DNA from: Coenobita brevimanus
Lineage: Eukaryota > Arthropoda > Malacostraca > Decapoda > Coenobitidae
Length of the DNA: 64,000 nucleotides
Assembly: GCA_032717465.1 (NCBI GenBank)
Contig: CM064663.1
Location: 16,505,925 to 16,569,924 of the forward strand
Reading direction: 5' to 3'
Shown here: positions 44,421 to 56,929 of the stretch, one piece after another
Numbering within the stretch: position 1 is the first letter of the stretch
Layout: the number at the start of each line of letters is the position of its first letter
Made by a program: the position numbers and the translations under genes
Notes under the pieces: model-generated
What the model was told of the DNA's origin: nothing
The model's input: only the letters and a program-made list of their open reading frames with translations
Databases searched by the model: none

Positions 44421-44567
44421 GTGGTTTTGTTGAGTTTCAGTTCGGTTATTACACAAAGGTTAGAGCAGTCACGCCCTGGGAACGGTTGAGGTCAGAGGTC
44501 ACTGCTTGACCTCCCTCTCGCCACACGACGGCGACCCACGACGGAAATCGGTGTCGATCTCTCACTA

Positions 44568-45451
44568 TACCTCATACCAATTAATCTGGCCAGGCATGTA
44601 TGGCAACACTGTTCCCGCCGAGATGCTGATTGGCTGGAGGTGTTTGTTCGATTTCATTGTTGCTGAAACCAATACTCTATTATCAGATGTGACACTGAGT
44701 TTGTCGACAATACAAATGTCAAAAGCAACAAGAAATCCGTTATATACTTAACGACAATGAAATTTTTCGTAGGAAGATAGAGATATGAGTCAACAAAGTA
44801 TTATTATAGTCCAAGTCAAGGTCAGCATTCGGCCAATTCCTGTAAATCTCCCACACTCCGTAATATGACATAATTAAGGAAACCTGCTTAATCTAAGCAT
44901 TGGTATAACACATTTTAATTTTAAGATCAGTCTGCACTGTGATAATAGAGGAGATATAATGAAAGTGTTTTCCTTTAGCCTACTTTGATTTTCAATTTTT
45001 TTTTCAAATCTCCCTCCCTGCAGAACTCTTCTTTTCATTAGAATTTTTAATTATTCAGAGTTGTGGCAAGATTTAAGGGTGCGGACTGAACTTAAAATTT
45101 AAATGTGTTATACCAACGCTTAGATTAAGCAGGTTTCCTTAATTTTCTGTTCTATTACGGAATGTGGGAGATTTAAAGGAATTGTTCGAATGCTGACCTT
45201 GACTTGGACTATAATAATACTTTGTTGACTCATATCTCTATCATCCTACGAAAATTTTATTTAAAGTATATAACGGATTTCCTATTGCTTCTTTACGATT
45301 GTATTGTCGACAAACTCAGTGTCGCATCTGATAATAAAGAGAGTATCGGTTTAAGCAACAACAAAATCGAACTAACACCTCCAGCCAATCAGCATCTCGG
45401 CGGGAACAGTGTTGCCATACATGCCTGGCCAGATTAATTGGTATGAGGTAT
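44568..45451. mobile_element. 884-bp foldback element with ~370-bp inverted arms
   Basis: The left arm (44568 to about 44940) and right arm (about 45080 to 45451) pair almost throughout: TACCTCATACCAATTAATCT at the outer end, and aaggaaacctgcttaatcta at the inner end. The spacer is about 140 bp. TA lies outside both ends. No transposase is encoded. Two apparent short frames in the arms are artefacts. Confidence 0.85.
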
Positions 45452-45545
45452 AGCCTGTCCAAACATAGTGCTCACAGCATTATATGTGAAGGTGAATCGG
45501 AACTCAAAACCAGTGGCACCCATAGACGACAAATAAGTAGATGAA

Positions 45546-47207
45546 ATGGAGGAAACTAGTAGCCAGAGTGAACAAATTATAACGGAGCCCACCAATAATA
45601 AACCTATCATCGAGCCTAGAACTCCTCAAACCAAGAGTGTGCCTAATACTAATGAACCAGTCACAGTCCCTGCTACCAATGAACCAACCACCGAGCCTAC
45701 AACTCCAAAATTCAAGAACCTACTCTTCCCCAAAGAAGGCAAACTCACCGATGACGAGAAATTACAGTGGTTTATGAAAGCACGTGGTACACTACGCCTG
45801 GGGGAAACAGCTATCATACATGGGAAGTACGGACCCTATAGTAAATCATCAAACCACCAGGACAAACTGCTACTCACAACCAGAGGTATGGAAGGCGTTA
45901 TCCTGCATGAATGTGGATCCACACGGATCAAACTTTTGTGAAAAAATATCCTGTTGCCTTCAACCCTGAAATGCTGCAGGATGAATATAGTGCCATTACT
46001 CACGCCATGAGACACACTTTCAGGGGAAACCCTACAAACAACTTAATGGTCCTCTGGGAGGGCACTGTCTTCCCACCCATGCTAAGAATTGCAGGCTATG
46101 GGTCGCCCTTCCCGGTTGAAAAATATGTAGAACCCCCAATAATGTGCTTAAAGTGCTGCCACTGGAACCATGTTATATCCCAGTGCTGTTATTCAGCTCG
46201 ATGCCGGTTCTGTGGCGGGGATCATGATTCACGTTCTTTTGCAAGAAAAGCGAATGAAGGCGAAAATTTCACTCCCAGGTGTTCAAACTGCGGCGGTGAA
46301 CACACTGCATCAAGTATAATTTGCCCGAAAAGACCTATTGAGAGGCATTCCTCCATCACGCCTCTAAGTACAAACATGCAACCAGCATCAGCCAGCTCCA
46401 CTGGCTGCCAGGCAGACACCACCCCCTTGCTCAGGCTCAACGATGAAGAAGCTTTCCCCCCGATCCTCGCCAGTGCATGGCGAGGCCCTGCTACTCAGAG
46501 TGCAGGAAGTCAGAGTGAATGCACCCCTACAAATCTATCCACGCAGCAAACACCCAGTGCAGTCCCTCCAGCCCTGATCCCCGCAAGTGCATGGCGAGGC
46601 CCTGCTACTCTGAGTGCAGGAAGTCAGAGTGAATACACCCCTACAAGTCCACCCACGCAGCAAACACTCAGTTCAGTCACTCCAACAAACATGGCTGACA
46701 ACACTAAAGACTCTAGCCAAGATCATCTCTGCCATCAAGACAACGATTAAGGAAGTACTTCGGGAAACAATTGATGCCGTTGCACAACTACAAACAAACA
46801 TAATGCAGGCAGTGTCACAGCAGTATCAAGTCCAAATGGAAATACAGACTGATATTCTCAAGACAATCGAACAGCAAACACAAAAGCAAACCAATGTCCT
46901 AGAAACGTTACTGAAATCGTTGTCTCCAACTTCTCCAACCCCTTCGTCATCCTCAGTCACCCCACACAACAAGAGAGACTCCCCAGTTAACATTCTACCT
47001 CCGTCCTCACTCAAAGAAGGAGATCTCAGCCTGGAAATCCCCCTGGCGACCATGACAACCAGGTACACAAACCTGGACACCAAAAAGAAGGAGGAACTCA
47101 GCCACTGCTATCAAACAGTCAAGGACCTAGTGGCCTGGATGCGAGACGCCCTCAGTGAACCAATAACCCTGCCTTCCTCCCACCCTCCTGCCTCACTCTC
47201 ACAGTAA
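45546..47207 (+). pseudogene. LINE ORF1 (gag-like, zinc knuckles)
   Basis: Three overlapping frames (45546-45941, 45911-46750, 46614-47207) make one broken protein. N-terminus: Thr/Pro/Asn-rich repeats. Middle: an RNA-binding domain similar to retroviral-like gag of Jockey/I LINEs. Then zinc knuckles: CLKCCHWNHVISQC intact; CRFCGGDH with its last Cys replaced by Phe; CSNCGGEHTASSIIC intact. A 114-bp in-frame tandem duplication follows (46472-46585 and 46586-46699), both copies carrying SAWRGPAT. The C-terminus is Gln/Thr-rich with possible coiled coil. It would coat element RNA. Confidence 0.8.
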
Positions 47208-47221
47208 TACAGACGAGAATC

Positions 47222-48234
47222 ATGGTTAGTCGTACCACCACACCACAACAACCATCTTTGCCCACATCCTATCCCCCCCCCCCAAACACCTCTTACTTGC
47301 ATCACATGGAACATTGCTTCCTTCCTCAAAAAACACTGCTCGACAGTTACATAAGAGAAAATGACATAGACGTCGTCTGCTTGCAGGAGGCGAGAGTTCA
47401 GCACCTCAGACAGGTACGGTTGTCGGGATATGCATCATACACCACATTAAATGAAACTCATGGTCTCATTACGTATTTTAAGCAGTCCATTCCTGTTAAG
47501 GAATGCAATGTACGTACAACTCATACAGGCTTGCACAAACTTGAAATCACACTACATCAAGGCAAACTAGTTTTGTTGAACATCTATGTTAGGTCTGCAC
47601 AGTTGCAGATGAGTGACATCCTTGACAATGTTGGTGAAGCACCCACAATTCTCAAGGGAGACCTCAATGCTGTCCACCCAACACTACAACCACTGTCACT
47701 GGCTCATTATGCCAACCCCAATGGGACAGCTTTTTCTGCTCTACTATCAACATATCCATCTGTATCTGTTATCTCCCCTGCTCAACCAACACATACCCGA
47801 GGTAATAGATTAGACTATGTTTGACTATTCAACACTGACATTCCATCAGTCCCCACAGTAGTTGATACACTTACGTTAGACCACTTTTTCATCCAAACCA
47901 CCCTCTCTATCCCCTCCCAAGGACATCTATCCCGCCCAGGGCTAGACTTTTCATTCCAGAAAAATATAAGGCTGATATAGTTAGAAACCTTGGCACATGG
48001 TTTGCCTCCTACACGCCCATTGATGTTCAGTACTTTGAAACAGACCTCATAGACAACCTTAAACTTCTCATATCCTACTATGCCCCCAAATCAGAGAGGC
48101 CCCCAATGTCCCAGATCAAACAGTGGTATAAGGCTGACCCTGCTGTCCTCAGACTTCAGAACCAATATACCAAAGCTAAAAAGAAATGGATAAGTACCAA
48201 AACTGATGTAAGTGAGGAGTAGACTGTAACACCA
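47222..48234 (+). pseudogene. I-type LINE ORF2, endonuclease part
   Basis: APE endonuclease: DIDVVCLQEARVQ (catalytic Glu), KGDLNAVH (Asp/Asn), NRLDYV, then a stop at 47822-47824, then TLDHFFIQ (Asp-His). The N-terminal catalytic Asn region is hard to place. It continues to WYKADPAVLRLQNQY, and is cut by LINE insertion at 48235. Confidence 0.75.
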
Positions 48235-51200
48235 GTCGAGCAGGGCAGTACTCCCGAGGTGGATGGAAAGCTGATGACAGGGAGTGCTGGAGCTCTCGTT
48301 TCATCAGCCCTCAGGACTAGTTCCTGACCATCCCCCTTTGTTGAACTTTTTCAGTGTCTCAGTTACAGAGAAAGTAGGCCAGCATGCTCTCCAACACAAG
48401 TTTTTCTATCTATACCAAACTACATGCATAGTACACACTACACTTCCTTTTCCAAAATTTAAAAAAATGGCGTCTCATCACCCAGCCTCGGATTCCCCAG
48501 AGAAGGGGGACCATAAATGCCCCCACCTTCCGCCCCTCTCCCGGTGACGACTCGAGGTGCCTGGAACCACTGTCTGACTCTCTTCTTCTTCATTTCTGCA
48601 ACATTCGTGGCCTTTCCTCTAACTTTTGCTCTGTTGAGCACCACCTCTCCTCCTCTAACCTCACCCTCTTTTTCTAACTGAGATTCAGGTGTCTGAGGCA
48701 AATGACAGCAAACCCTTTTCTGTATCCTCCTACTTTCTCTATACTCATTTCAAAGCCAAAGGTGGCTGTTGTGTATATATACACAACGACTTATCTTGCT
48801 CTTGTGTTCCTGAACTTGATTCTTCTGAATTCTCTACACTCTGGCTTCGGCTTTCCTGTCATTCTCTGACTAAATATATCTGTGCTGTTTACTTATCCCC
48901 TAATTCTACTGACTATCAAAAATTCTTCAACTATCTTACTTCTACGATGGAACACATTCTATCCATTTCTTCTTACTCTGAAATCTCCATTCTAGGAGAT
49001 TTCAATGTTCACCAACACCTTTGGCTCTCCTCTCCTTTCACTGATCCACCTGGTGAACAAGCCTACATCTTTTCTATCCTTAATGACCTAGAGCAGCTTG
49101 TACAGCACCCTACCCGTATCCCAGACCGCCTTGGACAGAGCTCCAACATACTTGACCTCTTCCTTACAACTAATCCTTCTGCTTACACTGTTAATCTTTT
49201 CTCTCCTTTGGGCTCCTCCAATCACAACCTTATCACCTTAACCTGTCCTATCACTCCGGTACGGCCTGTGGACCCTCCAGGGAAACGTCGTCTGTGGCAT
49301 TTTGGAGCCGCAGATTGGGAGGCCCTCAGGCAGTACTTCTTTGATTTTCCCTGGAATGATTATTGCTTCCATGGCCGGGAGCCATCTGAGTGTGCCTTGA
49401 GCATTACGGAGGTTATTCTCTCGGGCATGGAAGCATACATTCCTTTCTCATATCCTTTAACTAACGCAAGAAAGCCTTGGTTTAATCACGCTTGTTCTCA
49501 TGCTGTCCGGAACAAGGAGAGGGCCTACAAAAGGTACCGGAGCCAACCCACCCCTGAATCACATCATCTTTACATTTCTGGCCGGAATCATGCTAAGTCT
49601 GTTCTTCGCTCTACTAAAAATTATTTCATCCGTACTAAATGCTCTCAACTCTCCAACTCGAATTCTTCCTGCTCCTTCTGGCACCTTGCCAAAAACCTTT
49701 CTAACAACTTTACCTCATCATCCTTCCCTCCTCTTTTCTACTCTGATGGTTCTGTAGCTATTTCTTCTACTGATAAAGCAGATCTCTTCGCCCAGACTTT
49801 CTCCTCCAATTCCACCTTAGACGATTCCGGTGCTGTTCCTCCATCACTTCCCCCCTCTGACTTCCTCATGGCTGTCATTAAAATTTCTTCAGCTGATGTA
49901 TATTCTGCCATCACTGGCCTCAATACTAACAAGGCGTATGGGCCTGATGGAGTCCCTCCTGTTGTTCTCAAGAACTGTGCTTCTGTGCTTACACCCTGCC
50001 TAGGCAAACTCTTTCGCCTTTGTCAGTCAACTTGTACCTTTCCTTCTTGCTGGAAGTTTGCTTTCATTCAGCCAGTCCCAAAGAAGGGTGACCACTTCCA
50101 ACCCTCCAACTATCGTCCAATTGCTTTAACGTCCTGTATTTCAAAAGTTTTCGAGTCAATTCTCAATAGAAAAATTTTAAGGCATCTTTCCTATCACAAC
50201 CTTCTTTCTGATCGTCAGTACGGGTTCCGTCAGGGACGCTCCACTGGCGATCTTCTCACCTACCTTTCAGACTCCTGGTCATCCTCCTTTCAGGACTTTG
50301 GCGAAAGCTTTGCCATTGCACTTGACATCTCAAAGGCTTTCGATCGAATCTGGCATAAATCTTTAATTTCCAAACTGCCCTCTCATGGTTTCTATCCTTC
50401 TATCTGTGCCTTCATTGCTAGCTTCCTTTCTGATCGTTCTATAGCTGCTGTTGTAGACGGCCATCGTTCTTCTCCTAGATCTATTAACAGTGGTGTTCCT
50501 CAGGGCTCTGTCCTGTCACCAACTCTCTTCCTTTTATTCATCAATGACCTTCTAAGCTGTACATCTAACCCTATCCACTCATATGCTGATGACTCCACCC
50601 TTCACCTTTCCATTCAGTTCCCGCAACGCCCATCTCAGCAGTTACTTCAACAAACAAGGGATGAGGCTATGGCACACCTAATGTCTGACTTGGCTCGTAT
50701 CTCTGACTGGGGTAAAAATACTCTTGTTGTTTTTAATGCATCTAAGACTCAGTTCTTACACCTATCAACCTGTCAAAATCTTCCACAGGTATACCCACTA
50801 ATGTTTAATGATATTCAGCTTAATCCTGAATCATCTTTGAACGTGCTTGGGGTTTCATTTACTCGGGACTTATCTTGGAAAGATCATATTACATCTTTTG
50901 TAAAATCTGCTTCCAAGAGATTGGGTGTGCTAAGCCGACTCCGTTCTTTCTTTACCCCTGCACAATTGTTGACTCTATGCAGGGGTTTTATCCGCCCCTG
51001 TGTGGAGTACAACTCTCATGTATGGGGAGGCTTCCCACATACCGCTCTTCTCAATAGGGTGGAATCAAAGGCTTTTCGTCTCATTAACTCTCCTCCTCTT
51101 ACTGACTCCCTTCAACCTCTGTCTCTTCGCCGCACTGTTGCATTCTTTTCTCATTTCTATCGCTACTTTAATGGTCACTGCTCCTCTGAACTGTCTGCAT

Positions 51201-51521
51201 GCATTCCTCCACCTCTACGACAAGCGCGTAGCACCCGTCTAGCAGCAAACTCTCATCCCTTTTCTGTCCAACTCTCTAATGCAAGAGTTAACCGTTACTC
51301 CCAGTCCTTTATTTATGCAACGGGTCAACTCTGGAACTGTCTCCCTCTGTCTGTATTTCCTGCTGCCTATGATCTCCAGTCTTTCAAACGCAGTGTGTCC
51401 AGGCATCTCGAAATGAATGGATCTTGAAGTTGGCTCTCTCTTGTATTTTGTTTTTCTCTTGGAGGGAACTGTTATTGCGGGCTCATGGCCTTTGGTTCCT
51501 TCTTCCTCGCATAAAAAAAAA
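48235..51521 (+). mobile_element. Jockey-type LINE, nearly intact, inserted in the I-type LINE
   Basis: The insert is 3.3 kb with an A-run at its 3' end (51513-51520). The flanks gtaacacca (48226-48234) and gttacacca (51522-51530) are a probable 9-bp target duplication with one change. No ORF1 is seen, so this copy is single-frame or 5'-truncated. Confidence 0.85.
48556..51427 (+). pseudogene. Jockey-type LINE ORF2 (endonuclease-reverse transcriptase), one frameshift near 5' end
   Basis: The main frame 48689-51427 is open for 912 codons. An upstream frame (from about 48556) holds the endonuclease start (LHFCNIRGLSSN, with the catalytic Asn) and shifts near 48668-48678 at a five-T run, just before the Glu box (LTEIQVSE). 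Later boxes: [10 protein letters not shown], then SSNHNLI where S-D-H is expected; the catalytic Asp there is replaced by Asn. [62 protein letters not shown] (catalytic YADD intact). No RNase H. It ends RHLEMNGS. The frame is preserved, so the insertion is recent, but the Asp to Asn change may impair target nicking. Confidence 0.88.
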
Positions 51522-53928
51522 GTTACACCATCTTTTGCAGGCTAGAACAACAGCTAATCACAATGAAACAGCATTTAAAAGAAAGGGAATCGGGAGAGTT
51601 TGTTAAAACCCTCTCACATGACTCAGACGTGACCTATGTATGGAAAAAAGTTAAGCAAATCCACAAACGCAACTCCCCTCTTAACCGACACCCTCATCCC
51701 GCCACAAAAGCCGAGACACTTTCGCAATAATGGTCAAATGCATCCTCCACCACAACCCTCCCAGCTCCAGTCCAAACTGCACTCGCAAGGCTAGTCCCCA
51801 TAAGAGAGGATGACATTCTTAGAGCTTGTAACACACCACATCCCTTAGACAATACCCCATTCACTGAACAAGAACTTTTCCACGGTCTCAAACAAGGTAA
51901 ATCTACTGCTCTGGGGGAAGATGGTGTAACATATCAGGTCATAAAAATTCTAGCGGAAGTTCCGGGTAACCCTCTCCTTAAACTATACAATTTAATATGG
52001 GAAGAGCAGAAGCTCCCTAGGTCATGGAAACACGCCATCATTATTCCTATTCCCAAACCAGGTCGGAAAGGTGAATACAGACCCACCTCATTCGTCTCAT
52101 GCCTCTGCAAAACATTCGAACGTCTCGTCTTAAATCGGCTCCTTTACTTCATAGAAGATAAACTCTGCCCTCGGTTATTAGGCTTCATAAAAGGCAAGGG
52201 TACTCATGTCTGTATTCAGTCATTCCTATCAAATTCTCATGGTAAATATACAGTAATGTATTTGTAGACCTATAGGGGGCATTTGACAAAGCAAACCAAT
52301 CACCCATTCTTCATCATCTCTCCCAGTATATCTCAGACACACTACTCACTGTCATACGAGACTACATGACTGATACATCCGGTACCGTCCTTTCTGAAGG
52401 CCATTGGTCCCAGACAAGAAATGCTGAAAATGGAACGCCCCAAGGCGGAGTTCTCAGTCCCACCCTTTTCAGCATTCTAATGAATGCCTTGGCCACCAAA
52501 ACCCTCCCCGATGGCTGTCAATTACACATTTACGCCAATGAAATCCTCCTTCAGTGCCCCTCTGTTCCAACCACCACCTTATCACTAAACATTCTTGAAC
52601 AGAACTGCAATGACCTGGGTCTAGTTATTGCCCCACACAAAATCAAAGTAATTGCCCCACCTGATCAACAACTTGCTCTAACATTGCAAGGACATCCCTT
52701 GGAAACTGTGCCAGCACACAAGTATCTAGGAATATACGTGGGACATCAACAGGAGGCCAACAGGCTAGAGTTACAAAAAATAAAATATAATTGTGCACAG
52801 CGCTTATACTATGGTTGCATACGGCTCTGTTGGCTCCTCTATTCCCATGCTAAAACTCCTATATACCTCACTCATCAGAACAATATTTGATAACTCAGCA
52901 CCTGCCATCATACTTTTTAATGCCAAACAACTAGAATGCATACAGAACGAGGCCTTGAGGATCATTTTAGGATGCATTCGAAATGTTAAATTACACGCAC
53001 TACGTCTAGAATTAGGCATCCCTCCCATTCATGACAGAATAACTCAAACAGGTCTAGCTCACTTCCTGCGCACAATCCGTGTCCCAGTCGTCAAAGACTT
53101 AATCCTACCATATCTACGACCAGACAACCCTCACCCCACCACAAAGTGGACGAAAATCATTTTCAATAAAATTAACTCTCTTCATGTTAGGGACATGATA
53201 CTAGCCCCTACACTCATTCTACCAGCACCACCTCCTTGGAAAATCACAGACCCCGACATACATATTATGCCCCTACCAGATAACAAACAGTGTACAAACC
53301 ATCATTTCATGGAATCCCTCTTTAGCAGCATAATTCACACCCTACAGCCACATGACATCTTCTACTGTGATGGCAGTGTACAAAATGATGGCAAAGCAGG
53401 ATCGGCAGTAATCTAGTACCGGCTCAGCTCCAACGTCCCAGTCCAAGGTTTCACAGCAAGGCTTCCCGATCATTCTTCTACCACAACATGTGAAACCCTC
53501 ACTCTCCCCCTAGCCCTACGTGAAGCAAGACGGCAAGGCGCACCAGCAACCATTATCTCGGACAGCACCTCAGCGCCAATTCGCTCACCAGCAGAAATCC
53601 AGTCAATTATTCTCCAGTGGGAGAAATTAGGCAATTATTATCCGATGCTAAAGAAGCTGGACAGCGGACCTCCTTTGTCAGGTCTCCCTCCCACACTGGA
53701 ATATCGGGCAATGACCTAGCTGATCGCCTGGCTAACGAGGTGACTACTCGAGATCAGTTGGACTGTGACGTTCACCTCTCCGTCCGCCAGATATCTCGCC
53801 TTGTGGGACGGTTCCTCACGAACAATACAAAGAACAAGTCGCTAGAGAAAGCGAAGCACCACTCTTCAACACTACTTAGGCTTGGCCGAACAACACAGAA
53901 CCGACTATAGACGACTCAGAGGAAGACG
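51522..53928 (+). pseudogene. I-type LINE ORF2: RT, RNase H
   Basis: RT starts LEQQLITMKQHLKE; boxes STALGEDGVTYQV, IPIPKPGRKGEYRP, a stop TAG in VFVDL-stop-GAFDKAN (about 52267), GTPQGGVLSPTLF, and HIYANEILLQ in place of Y-A-D-D, so both metal-binding Asp are lost. C-terminal RNase H: FYCDGSVQND (Asp), TCETLTLPLAL (Glu), IISDSTSA (Asp), then after a shift HTGISGNDLADRLANE (Asp). Frames 52366-52890, 52793-53416 and 53617-53910 hold most of it. The enzyme would copy RNA and remove the RNA strand. Clearly dead. Confidence 0.82.
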
Positions 53929-54230
53929 ACTACAGACGGCGATGGCAAGAATGAGTTCTGGGACATTACCCAGGCAGATCGGCCAGATCTCTCCCGATGT
54001 CGCCTATGTGAAGAGGAGAACAAACACACGCTGACATTATATAATGGAGTGTCCTAAAACCAGACTTTAGATTAAGAGGAAATACTACATTTCATGAGCA
54101 ACTAATGCACCATTCACAAACACCTGTATCGGAAGAGATACTAGCTAAATACCCTGAATTCCTGAATCCAAGACAACAAATTGTCTTCCATAGGCCTGCA
54201 GGCTAAAAGACTTGCCACTATCCACCACAG

Positions 54231-54508
<278 letters not shown>

Positions 54509-54779
54509 CACGTACACACACCTTCCCTCCCAGATGCTGCACCCTCAACCTCACTCTACTAAAGCACCTGCCGCACCTCGCTTCATACTCCCTCTCTTTT
54601 CCACTGCCACATCTCACCTCACACCTGCACACCAAATATCCCTTCCACAACGGCACCTTTTCCTTCCCCAACAGCTATACCAACCTTCCCCACTTAATAA
54701 CCATGTAATCCCTTTATCTTTCTATTCGTCATGGTCAGACTACATAATTTTTACTGTATAAATCTCTACATCAATATGC

Positions 54780-54977
54780 CATCATCTGTATATTTGCATG
54801 GGTATCATCACAACTGTCCTGTACATATATGTATACGTGTATGAATGTGTAAGTGTATGTATCTCTAAGTTTGCACATATATATGTATGCTCTTGCTTTC
54901 ATTCATATGTTTGTAACTGCGCATTTATTTAGTCATAACTGTGTGCATGTATGTGTGGAAGCATACGCTTATATATT

Positions 54978-55038
<61 letters not shown>

Positions 55039-55300
55039 ATGTGTATGTATATGTGTATGTGTGTATGTATGCGTAATTCTGTATCTGGCCACTGTAAATT
55101 TGTACACTTATACTGAACGTATGGCTGTTCATTCATGATTGTGCATATACATGTATGTGTATATGGGTGTATATGTACATGTATATGTGTGTGTAGGTCA
55201 TTATAACTGTATATAAATGTATAGCTAAGCGTATGTGTATGCATTATTAAGTGTAAATAGTTTTCAGAACATATGATCACCTTACTAATCAGCACCCATA
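54780..55300. repeat. TG/TA-rich low-complexity region with (GT)n
   Basis: (GT)n at about 54980-55036 within a longer region of tgtatgtgta-like sequence. Open frames here are repeat artefacts. Confidence 0.9.
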
Positions 55301-55515
55301 CCTGGCAAATGTGATAGTCTGCTGGCTAAGATGATGCGTCCTTTGGGCAGCAGCTGCTATATAGCTATGTGTCCTTTGTGATGTGACTATCAGTTTATGC
55401 CCGATAAACGTTTGACAACAACAAAGGTCAAAGATCCCCAGACCCACAGTGCAGAGTGTTCAGACCCATATATATTCTGAATCAGGAGGGTTTTAGGGGG
55501 TCAAAATTCAGATCT

Positions 55516-55688
55516 GGGTCATTTAAGGTCACCGGTAGTGTTTGTCTTCTTAGCCCGGGCAACGCCGGGTACCCCTGCAGCCCAATTATTGGCATGAAGA
55601 CTCACATGACCTCCAGTTCGGACCTAGGCTATGTGATGTTGACCTCCGAGGTCATTTAAGGTCACTGGTTGGAGGTCATTTGAGGTCA
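55516..55688 (+). promoter_or_regulatory. Three AGGTCA direct repeats spaced by 4 (DR4-like)
   Basis: GGGTCA-ttta-AGGTCA (55516-55531), AGGTCA-ttta-AGGTCA (55649-55664) and AGGTCA-tttg-AGGTCA (55673-55688). A palindrome TGACCTCCGAGGTCA overlaps the second (55640-55654). Such half-site spacing binds nuclear receptors in general; no target gene is nearby. Confidence 0.4.
55554..55569. other. GC-rich hairpin CCCGG-CAACG-CCGGG type
   Basis: cccgggcaacgccggg can fold on itself. A relaxed version (tccgggcagcgcctggta) lies at about 58646. Short GC hairpins of this kind occur at Helitron ends, but no CTRR end or Rep/helicase gene is seen. Confidence 0.35.
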
Positions 55689-55982
55689 TCGGTAATAGTA
55701 AACAAGTGTACACAAATACTGTGCGTTAGTCTGCGAAAGCTGAAATAGAAAGTTCCTGGAGCACTTATAATCCCTCTTCAAAAGCATAAGAGGTACTATA
55801 GCGACCAGGAATTGTTAGCCACCCTCGTCCGCCAACCCGTATATGTGGCATTAGGAGATAAATGCTGTTGATTTAACAAAAAGCTGTGCTTAAGAAAGTA
55901 ATTTGCCTCTCTGTCCAGAGAGGGATATCCAGTTAATGAGAAAAATACTCATGAGTTTGCCAAAAATCTCCAGGTGCCAACC

Positions 55983-56021
<39 letters not shown>

Positions 56022-56347
56022 GCGAACATAAGGCATTTAACAGAAGTTACGCGGCCTGCCTAATAATTTGACAAAGTCAACTGGCGTTACCCAGAATAAA
56101 ACCCATCTTCCATTTTGTCCGACGAGACGTTATCCTGGGATAAACCCCTTCGTCATCAGCCAAAGGAAAAATTCCCTGTTTAGCTCGTGCACGTTATTTA
56201 CTCGTATCGCATAAAATCATGTGTATGTAGCCGGAATGAAGCCCATTATCTACGGCCTGGCAACCTCCCTGTAAAGAATACTATTTTCTACCGACGGACT
56301 GAGTTAAGCGGTGAGACTCATCTTTCGTGTAAGGAAATCCACCCCGC

Positions 56348-56350
<3 letters not shown>
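55689..56350. other. Non-coding stretch with (GA)n
   Basis: (GA)n at about 55987-56018. No gene. Confidence 0.5.

Positions 56351-56410
<60 letters not shown>
56351..56410. repeat. (GT)n microsatellite
   Basis: About 30 GT units. The G/T-rich 56430-56750 region after it has no recognisable gene. Confidence 0.95.
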
Positions 56411-56929
56411 GAACTGCGAGTCATCTGACTTGTGGAGCATGGTATGCTGTTGGTAGGTTGGTGACTGGGTGGGTGGATTGGTTAGTGTGGGCTGGTGGTT
56501 TCACAGGCGGATTAGGTGGAGTGGGTCTGCGAGAGGGAGGGAATGGGTTGTTGGGTTGGTTAAGTGGTGTGGAGTGGAGTTCGTGCATTGTGCGGTGGGT
56601 GGTGGGGCTACCTGTAGGACAGGGCAAAAGACGGGTTTATGTCGTCCTAATTTTGAGACATACTACAGTATATTGAGTAAGGTTGTGGGTATTTAAGTTG
56701 ATGGGTGGGTGTGTAGGTGGATGGACGGATTGTGGGAAAAGAGGCCTCTGGGATTAGGTCACTTGAGTGAATACATCCGAGTTGGGAATAGATCAGTGTG
56801 CGGAAAATCGGACCACAGGGGATATTATTCTGGTATCATGCTGAAGTAGGTATACGGATCCAGTGGGTTACAAGTCCATTGTGCAGTGCGTCTGTTGGTT
56901 AAGAGGTCTGTGTTTCAACTGGACGCATC

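Larger units (their letters stand above)
45546..54190 (+). mobile_element. I-type LINE with gag-like ORF1 and RNase H, split by another LINE
   Basis: Blocks 45546-48234 and 51522-54190 form one element: ORF1 with zinc knuckles, then ORF2 with APE endonuclease, RT and RNase H. The interruption at 48235-51521 has a short near-repeat at its flanks (gtaacacca, gttacacca). All frames are degenerate. Confidence 0.85.

Noticed and set aside
54525..54761. Small gene after the CA repeats
   Set aside because: Short pyrimidine-rich frame with no motif or start context of note.
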